Shown one piece after another: positions 56,700 through 64,000 of a stretch of 64,000 nucleotides of DNA. The stretch is taken from NCBI RefSeq assembly GCF_021134715.1, contig NC_060023.1:3596001-3660000 (forward strand), given 5' to 3'. Origin of the DNA: Daphnia pulex. Taxonomy: Eukaryota > Arthropoda > Branchiopoda > Diplostraca > Daphniidae. A program made the position numbers and the translations under genes. Under the pieces are notes generated by a model, which saw only the letters and a list, made by a program, of their open reading frames with translations, did no database searches and was not told the origin of the DNA. The stretch's first letter is position 1, and each line of letters opens with the position of its first letter.

Positions 56700-58958
56700 T
56701 GGTGTCAAAGTCTAGCGTAGTCGATACTATCTAGGTCTACCCTACTATCTAGGTCTAGCGGGTGGGGGGGGGGGGGACCGACGGCCAAATCGTCAGCTGC
56801 GTATCATTCCTAAATTAGTAATTATTTACTGATGGTATTTTCATAGTTATTATTCCAGTGAGGACCGATGGATAACTAAGAAATGAAAAACAACTCCACA
56901 AAGACCTGAAATATGAGAAAAAGAACGACAGAGGGAGAACAGACGATTTAGGCCTAATGCTGGCATTGGGGCAAGATGATTTGACATTTTTAAGGTTTAA
57001 TTCATTGTCAAATTTATTGCCATGAGGAAGCAACAAGTAAGTGTTATGATGATTTTATTTCTGTTTTACCAAAAACTAAAACACTTCTTTCTGTCTGGAA
57101 TGACTGAAGATGCTCAAAGAGAGATCTAAAAGAATGCGAGAAGAAGGAAAGATTTAAAATGATTCTATTGAAATTTGGCAAAAATATCATCCGAAAAAAT
57201 TGTGAAAACGAACCGAAGATGTTGGTGCAGGATGGGGTACTATAAAAAGAAAACATGTATCTCACTGCTTTCACTAAACACAAAACCCTCTTTTACGCTG
57301 ATAGCTAGGACATCACAAAAATATTTTTATTAATCGTTTGGTAACCTTCGCGAAGCCACACATGAAAATTGTATCGAGTCAAGATATTTCCCTAGTACAA
57401 CGAATTCCATATCATGTTATTTCAATATTGAACTAATTGAATTTCGGAATATCCTCAAACACGAAACCCCGAGAACGTCTGAGATACAGTTAGTTAAGAA
57501 CGACTTTGGAGATTCCTAGTAAAATCAGAGGGGGGGAGTCAACTAAAAATTTGTAAGTGGTGGATTGATCACATCGACTAATTACGATTTAATTTTTACA
57601 GAATGGTGTTATCAATCGGACTAACTTTGGTCGTGCAAGTAAGAAATACGAATTCCTGAAACACAAAATTCAAGAGGACATTGTTAAACTTACCCTGTGA
57701 ATGGCAGAGGAGAGTGATGGTGACCCAAGTTCTTTGAGGAACGTAAAGATTCTCTTATATACTGCTTGTCGAAAACTTCCCTTGGCCATCCATTTGGATG
57801 GAAATTTCAAGTTGCTAAGATGGCTTCTCACTCATCAGTAATTTGGAAAAGTTGTACAGTGTAAAACACAATGATGATTTAATTCTGAAACTTGATGCTT
57901 TCCTCATTAAGGTACGACGCGTCTTCATTGTTTAGAGATTATGTTATATCTGCAGATTCTGACGTAATGAAAAATGTTAATAAGATAAATGAAAAAAAAA
58001 CTCCAGCAAGGTTTTATCATAGTTCACATTATTTAAATGTTTTCCCATAGAGAAAAGAAAATGATAGTTGCGGAGGTTCATCTTACACCGCAGGAAGGAG
58101 TGATGCAGCCAAGGAAAAAGTTATTGCCCAAACGGGAATATTGATGACGAATGGGACGAATGGACGATTGGGAAAATTGCCTAGCAATTTTTTTTCAGGA
58201 TGTGGTTTGCCACTGCTGGCCGTTTGCGCATGACGTTGGCTTGAAACTAACCCAATATTAGGTTAGTTTTAACTTTTCCAACCTTTCAGAGGTTGAAAGT
58301 GGATGATGATATCTGCTGCTCCTCTAGTTCATCAGATGAAAACGATGGGAGCCCAGACTGCTCTTCCGCTGAAGAAGAAGAGGGTGACGGAGCCTCCGAG
58401 TATTGAAATAATCTATTTTGTACTATTCACTAATAAGCTTTTCTTGAAACTGGGCAGTTATAAGTTGTTGTAGTGTCTAGAGCTAAAGCTATAGTGCCGT
58501 GTAATGACTTCCGTGTTGGCTATCGCCCTTCCTGTCGACGCACCGATAGGTGGGCACATCTGGTGAGTGATCGCCTAAGTACAACACATTACAACATCTC
58601 CCTTTCCTCTAAATAACAAATGAGAAACAAAAAAACTGTATCAAACTGAAATGATGAGCGATGCGATAATGAAATGGGAATGAAAGTGACCAAGATGAAA
58701 TGCTGATTTTGAAGAGGGAACACACAGAAATGAAATGAGAATGCATGAAATGGGACAACGACGATTAAAGAAGACGGGACAATGAAACGAGAATGACGAA
58801 ACGAGACACACGGAATGGATACACCAAGCAATGAGTGAACAAATCAACCCATTATTCAATCAAGCAATCAGGACCGACAACGGGGCAAAAGAAAAACAGG
58901 AATGACTGGACATGACAAGCCGAGCTGGGACGAGAACCACCAAAACTCGGGGACATAA
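56700..58958. other. Mostly unassigned; traces of a decayed gene
   Basis: G-run at about 56761-56777. On the plus strand 57690-57920 reads LRNVKILLYTACRKLPLAIH in one frame and NLEKLYSVKHNDDLILKLDA in another, ending at an AAG/GTACGA donor; 58288-58406 reads as an acidic last exon (SSSSSDENDGSPDCSSAEEE ... stop). These may be parts of one broken gene; no family assigned. Confidence 0.3.
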
Positions 58959-59470
58959 TCACATAATTATTTCTGAGCAACCGTTCGACACGGCCAACGT
59001 TGGGCAAGACTGCGCGAATTGTGCAGACAACGGCACAGACTGAGCATCATGTGCAATTGTGTGCGATACGGGGTAGCCGTTCCGTTGTCGATGTTTATCG
59101 CGACCATCATCCAGGTGAACCACGTATGACTGCGGCTCGGGGCAGACAGGGTGAACCATTCCATTGAGCCATCGGTTTCCCACCAGCGCCAGCACCGCCT
59201 GGCCAACACGAAGAGCGGAGGCTGGTGCGCTCGGAAATTCCGCTTGAAGAGAAGCCGCCTGAGTTTGACGTGCAGAAAGTTCCCTGTGTACCAGAGAAGA
59301 AGGGACAAACTTAGGCTCCAATTCCGCCAGAAGGAACGGAAGATTACCGCGTAAATGACGACCCTGCAGCAATAGACGGAGCCGGAAGAGTTGACCTTCC
59401 TGTTCTTTACCACCCCAAGGGCATGGATGATGGATGATGCTTGCAGTGGACACCAAAATATTCATCGTTA
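58959..59470 (-). mobile_element. Ty3/Gypsy polyprotein C-terminal fragment, open
   Basis: The minus-strand frame 59465-58959 (168 residues) reads LLQGRHLRGNLPFLLAELEP, RELSARQTQAASLQAEFP, LRVGQAVLALVGNRWLNGMV and SYVVHLDDGRDKHRQRN. This is the end of Ty3/Gypsy integrase: GRxxR, the RQ-rich linker, L..GQ-V, W..G-V, and the SY-V.-DG..RRN pattern. It is GC-richer than its surroundings and intact for about 150 residues, so it is probably younger than the fragment at 42.9-43.4 kb. The catalytic core upstream is missing. Confidence 0.68.
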
Positions 59471-59762
59471 TTTAGTGGGGTGTTTGATTTTTTACTTGGC
59501 TCTTCAATTGGGGGTTTGTTATCCATTTGTAAATAAAAAAAAATTGGCAACTCCACCTCCCATGTGTGATGTCTTAAATGAAAAGATAAAGACGCCATAC
59601 ACTGCCGTACTCTAACAAAGGAAAGTGAAATTCTTTCCCACTTTTTTGTTAGTCTTACCTTGGTCTTACAGTGAATTCTCATACATAGAAAAAAATAAAA
59701 GTATGGCAACCCTGAAAATGGTGCTACGCTGATTTGCGTTGTCACTTAACGAACCCCTGGTT
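59471..59762. other. No gene recognised
   Basis: Short overlapping frames on both strands without family resemblance; flank of THAP element copy B. Confidence 0.3.
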
Positions 59763-61058
59763 TGGCTTGAAGGACAGGTGAGCTCGCCGGCGTCCCATTT
59801 TCGCTTGATCCCGGGACTATACGTGCGGCCAGTCCCTTGGCCTACTTAACCCCAGGCCGGTCTTCGAGCTTTTCCTCCATAGTATAGCTTTTTCCACCCA
59901 TCTCCTCCCGATGAACCTAACTAGGAGGGGGCGAATCTAGCGCTTAGATCGCAAACTAAATTTCTTGCACCAAACAAATTTGAAACAATATTAAAGTTGA
60001 AAATTCCCAAATGAAATCTAAAAAATGAAAGAATATTTTGAAATTAATGCAAATACACTTTTTAAATAAATATTTTCTCTCCACTTAAAGAAACATTTGA
60101 GATCACAAAGTAAACACATTTTTACGTAACTCCATTCAGACATTCTCTTAACTTACATTATTTTGAGTAAAAGAAATGGTTATGTCTTGTGACTGCGACT
60201 TGATAATTTGTAGTAATAATTCAAAGACAACTAAGGGAATAAGTTATCACTAACTTCCATGTTACTCATACATTAAGATAATTTTGAAGAAACTTGTTAC
60301 ATAACTAATAAAAAGAGATTAAAGCCCTTTGAGGTAAATAGAAAGTTAAATTCTTCCAATCTCAAATGTCGTTGTCGAATGACCAACAGGTAGAAAAATG
60401 CAGGCGGAATTTAGCACGGAAGTGGTCCAAGTCCATCCAATAAAAGACGCCTAGAACGCCCTTGTTTCCCCCTCCGTAGTTTCCGATTTTTTTTCTTTTA
60501 TTTTTCCGATAGCCTGTCATTTTTCTCCCCCTGCCCCCAACACTTAAAATCTCGGTATTCATTTTCCCTTTCTCTCTTCAGAAAACGCACCCTACGTTTT
60601 GCACCATGATGAATAGTGTCTTGGACGGGAATTTTTTCTGTCAAAACTTAACCAGGGTCATTTTTTATTCAAGTGAAATGGAGGGTTCTCCGGCTGGATT
60701 AATGTTGTTTCTAAATATTAATCAAATATTAAGAATTGTAGCTTCTTACCAAATTTGAGTCATTTTCACTTCTTATTCTATTAGATAGAGGGCAAGTTCC
60801 AAAGTTAAGAGTACGAAGACGCTTGAATTTCGTACGAAAAATCATTTTTTATTCTCTTTGATCGCCATCCGCCGAATAGGTATCTACGCAGATACCATTT
60901 CTTCTTAGTTCTAATGTTACATAAGCGATCCGATTTTTGACATCTGATGTTGTAAATTTGTTGTTATAACAGCCAAGTAACAAATGCGGACGTGTTGCGT
61001 ACTGGCCGTATGTAGTATGGCACATGTACACCGGCGAGCTCACCTGTCTCTCAAGCCA
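59763..61058. mobile_element. THAP-type element, copy B, with terminal inverted repeats
   Basis: The ends form an inverted repeat of 30 bases with about three mismatches: TGGCTTGAAGGACAGGTGAG at 59763 onward and its complement ending at 61058 (core GAGCTCGCCGG). Most of 59763-60800 aligns with copy A (47036-48930) but lacks the middle part carrying the end of the THAP finger and the following frame; a trace of the finger (GAAGAAACTTGTTACATAAC) remains near 60285. It is therefore a non-autonomous, internally deleted member. I see no clear target duplication. Confidence 0.6.
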
Positions 61059-61985
61059 GAGAGAACAGTTGAGTCGAGCCACGTGATCCCACCGGACAGA
61101 AAGTGTAAGAGGAAGCCCTGCCGTCCAGCTGGCTACCCCTCGCGTTTAAATCCCATTTTTAATTGTGTTATTGTCCCTTCTAATTGAGATCATCAATCAA
61201 GGTTGTATGCAAATAATTATAATATGTTTTACTGTTGTTAAAGACACAAGGCCCTCAAACCCATCCAAAAAAGACGGGCTGGGCGTTTACGTGCAAAGGT
61301 TGTGCCATGATAATCATAAAAGATGAAGCCCGCTCATAATTGCAAAACATTTCAACTATATCTTCTGCATTCAAGGCTCTGGAAAGTTTATTTCTGGAAG
61401 ACGTGGGAAATAAAAACAGAAATGAGCTACGTTAATGCTTCAAATAAAAACGTTGTTTGTTGGCTACCGTTAGAACACAAAGGAAGGCTGAAGCCAAAAA
61501 TTATAAATGAAGTAGTGTCATATTCTCTTATTGAAACTAACGACGTTGCTTCTTCTGCTGATGCCTCACGGAACAGGGGATTTTGCTTCCCAAGTACTTA
61601 TAGTAACAATCAGATATTTACTTCTCCTTCGTTTAAGGGAAAATCGTCATCTTAAATTTTTAATCCACGGTGCGCTGGGAAGGTAGCGCACCTCATTAAT
61701 TACCCGATAAAATATCGAAAAACCTCCCTCTCCCCTCTCCCCCCGTAATGAGCGCATTCATACAAAATTAACTTATGACCTTATCGTAATGACGTTGCCC
61801 CCCCCTAGGTTTCTTGTTCCCGCTTACGCCTGCTTGTTTTTCGATAGACCTGCTGTATGGGGGTCCTCCCGAGGAGTTTTTGGTCAAACCAGACTCTGAG
61901 GAATCCAAAAGTAGGTTTGCTGGGTATATGAGATTCCCATTGATGAAGAGCATTGGTTATGGTCCGGGATTGTGTTATCTAGCGA
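61059..61985. other. No gene recognised
   Basis: A 110-codon plus-strand frame at 61323-61655 is open but unassigned; C-runs lie at about 61738-61744 and 61799-61806. Confidence 0.3.
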
Positions 61986-61989
61986 AGAC

Positions 61990-62960
61990 AACTGTATGGC
62001 TGGTTTTTCTCGTGAAAATTTAAGATGACATTTTATTCTCGACCGATATCCCAATATCTCGACCGATCTTGTTTAGTGCAGTTTGGAGCGTTACTTCGGT
62101 GTCGGCTGGATTTTGGCTTATCGTTTAGAGGGAGACATCGTCAGTATAGAGGCAAGATTTTGTTGGGAGGGGTGGGTGGAAGAGTCGGTAAGCATCACGT
62201 TGACGCCATTATCCGTCCTGGCTATTGTGACAATTTGTCGCCAACTCTGACGCACATAGTACGGCCTTTGATGAAATCTTTGATCCAGGAGAGGATGAGA
62301 CCCGTGATACCTAGATTGACGGCTTTGTATAGGAGAGCTTGTGACCAGAAAGAAGAGTTGTAAGCCTTCAAAACATCTAGGAAGATTACCACCGTCGATT
62401 GTTGGTCGCCGTACCCTAATTTGTTGTCCAATGCTAGTTTCGATATGTGGTCTGTAGTGCTGTCGCATTTTCGATTGTCGCATTTTTTTTATTGTCGCAT
62501 TTTTTATTGTCGCGTCTGTGGTGCTGTAGCATTTTCTAGAACCCGCTTGTTCTTAGTTCAGCAATCCTTTGGATTCTAAGAACCATTAGCGGCGATTGGA
62601 TAGTAAACGGTCCATTGCTTTGAATAGGCAGAAGGTTAGTGATATTGGGTGATATGATGTTGGATATGAGGCTGGGTCTACTGCTGTTTGGACTGGTTTT
62701 TCTAAAGAGGGACGAATGCGTTTGCTAGGAGTGTTTTGAAGAGTTGTTTGAGGTGTGTCTTGCTAGCGAGCTTCCAACAGGTTTCATATAATTGAGTTAT
62801 GGATGAGGTCGATTACTACCGCTATGCTCTTGGTTCTAAGGAGGCATTTCTTTATCTCTTCTTTCGTCACTGGGCAGTTGAGGATGTTATAATATTTTGA
62901 GGAGATCACTGCATTAATTTTGTTTCGAAGTGGTTATTTGATGGGATGTTGGATGAGTGG
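61990..62960 (-). mobile_element. Non-LTR retrotransposon reverse transcriptase, broken
   Basis: Minus strand, in several frames: VTKEEIKKCLLRTKS (about 62870), YHPISLTFCLFKAMDRLLSN (about 62690-62630), TTDHISKLALDNKLGYGDQQ then VVIFLDVLKAY (about 62460-62360), ALLYKAVNLGITGLILSWIK then DFIKGRTMCVRVGD (about 62340-62230). These are the ordered motifs of a Jockey/I-like RT: YRPISLTS, the FLDI-KA-D motif, and GI-G-LLxWI-xFLxxR. The Asp of the FLD motif remains, but frameshifts and stops disable it. The YxDD region is not readable. Confidence 0.7.
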
Positions 62961-64000
62961 GAATTGCTAAATATTGAAAAGGCATTGAAGAATTGCTAGG
63001 TTATTCGTGTTGAAAAAATACTCGCAGCAAAGAGAAGAATTTTCTCATGCCTTTTCAATTTCGGTCGCTATATGGTAGCAGGATGAGGTGGGATGAAGTC
63101 GAAAATCGTTAGAAACTAGAAAAAAATTTCTAAGATTTTCAATCGCGAATATCTCTGTTAATAAAGCTCAGATTAAAAAAACGGGTGAGATTTCTCTGAA
63201 ACGGGGCAAAATTTTTGATCCCGTAAAATAATTTTTTCTGGTTCACCCGAAAATGATGGAAAAAAAGAAAAAAAAGGGCAATTTCAGATGCCCCCCTTAG
63301 ATTTTGTTAAATAACTAAAAAAACTTTAATAGCCAGAAAGGGATTTCACCATTCGATTTTCGGAAAAATTCGAAATGAAATGGTTTATTCGGTGACTGGC
63401 TGAAATGCCAAGTCGTTGTTTCCCAAAAAGTTAAAACCCCCCAAACCCCCAAATCTGGCCTCCTTGAGTGGTGGACTCGTTTATAAAATAGACTGGTTTG
63501 TGCCCGGATTCGCCTATCGTCAAAGGGAAAAAGAAAAACGCCAACGCGATGTTAAGTTTCGAAGATATTCTAAAAATGATCGAAAAACTGCGTCATTACA
63601 CTTCAACAAATCATGATGCCTCATCGAAATTTTGTATGAAAATAGTTCCGTCTGGGTTTCACTGTCGACCCTACACGGTTTCAGTCAACACAACACTTGA
63701 CGTATTGTAAATCTTTTTTTTGCAACTCCGTGGCTTAAGACAGATAAAGGAGGTTTACCAGGACCTGTATAAAACCTACGGATTTTTTTGTCGTTACATC
63801 TTAATTTTCGTTAAAGATTTGTCTGAATTTTCAAAAGTTATCTAAGCTGGCTCAACACAAGGAGGATCGCCATCATTTTAATCACTTGCCACTTTATCAT
63901 TCTCGTCGGATGGCTTTCATTTTTCATTGTGGCACACATACAGTGGGATGAGAACTGACGACAAAATCGCTGAATAATATATTGCCCAAACATTAATTGT
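62961..64000. other. Right edge, no gene recognised
   Basis: Two overlapping plus-strand frames (63416-63616 and 63498-63710) are open, the second hydrophilic (SFEDILKMIEKLRHYTSTNH), but neither has a recognisable family. A-runs and AT-rich DNA fill the rest. Confidence 0.3.

Noticed and set aside
1-64000. CRISPR arrays, rRNA genes or tRNA genes
   Set aside because: No regularly spaced repeats, rRNA-like blocks or cloverleaf-forming tRNA sequences were seen; CRISPR is not expected in an animal genome.

Overview
The window looks like the genome of a small-genome arthropod, most probably a cladoceran crustacean (water flea, Daphnia-like). The evidence is compact multi-exon animal genes with many 55-120 bp GT-AG introns, short intergenic gaps and an arthropod gene set. 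The species is an inference; nothing in the sequence proves it.

Positions 1-29.7 kb are gene-dense and orderly. In order they hold HAP40/F8A (+), an RG-motif protein of unknown role (-), an MKK3/6-type MAP kinase kinase (+), a divergent pair of linker histone H1 genes carried on the arms of a nearly perfect inverted repeat of about 2.46 kb with a 2.1 kb spacer, the tRNA thiolase CTU1/NCS6 (+), mitochondrial ribosomal protein bL27m (+), the large subunit of chromatin assembly factor 1 (-), a threonine aldolase (+) divergent from CAF-1, eIF3 subunit D (-), UQCRC2 of respiratory complex III (-), a WD40-FYVE protein of the WDFY1/2 type (+) and a Nanos-type zinc finger protein (+). All of these except the small RG protein assemble into full reading frames across consistent splice phases.

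From about 29.7 kb to the end there is no intact conserved gene of comparable size. This half is AT-rich and built from fragments of mobile and captured DNA: a short two-knuckle CCHC gene followed by a truncated JmjC demethylase-like piece, a broken endogenous copy of a bunyavirus-type (phenuivirus-like) L gene, the last exons of an HP1-like chromoshadow protein, Ty3/Gypsy integrase pieces, an IRE1-like kinase relic, BEL/Pao gag and RT/RNase H relics, two copies of a THAP-domain element (one with 30-bp terminal inverted repeats), a PIF/Harbinger transposase with its convergent Myb/SANT-like partner, non-LTR retrotransposon pieces and a collagen-like exon relic.

The early genes have housekeeping, chromatin (H1, CAF-1), translation (eIF3d, CTU1, bL27m), mitochondrial (UQCRC2, bL27m) and germ-line (Nanos) roles and do not form one pathway. 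The strongest structural signal is the H1 inverted repeat. The most unusual gene content is the viral L relic near a repeat that also truncates the JmjC fragment.
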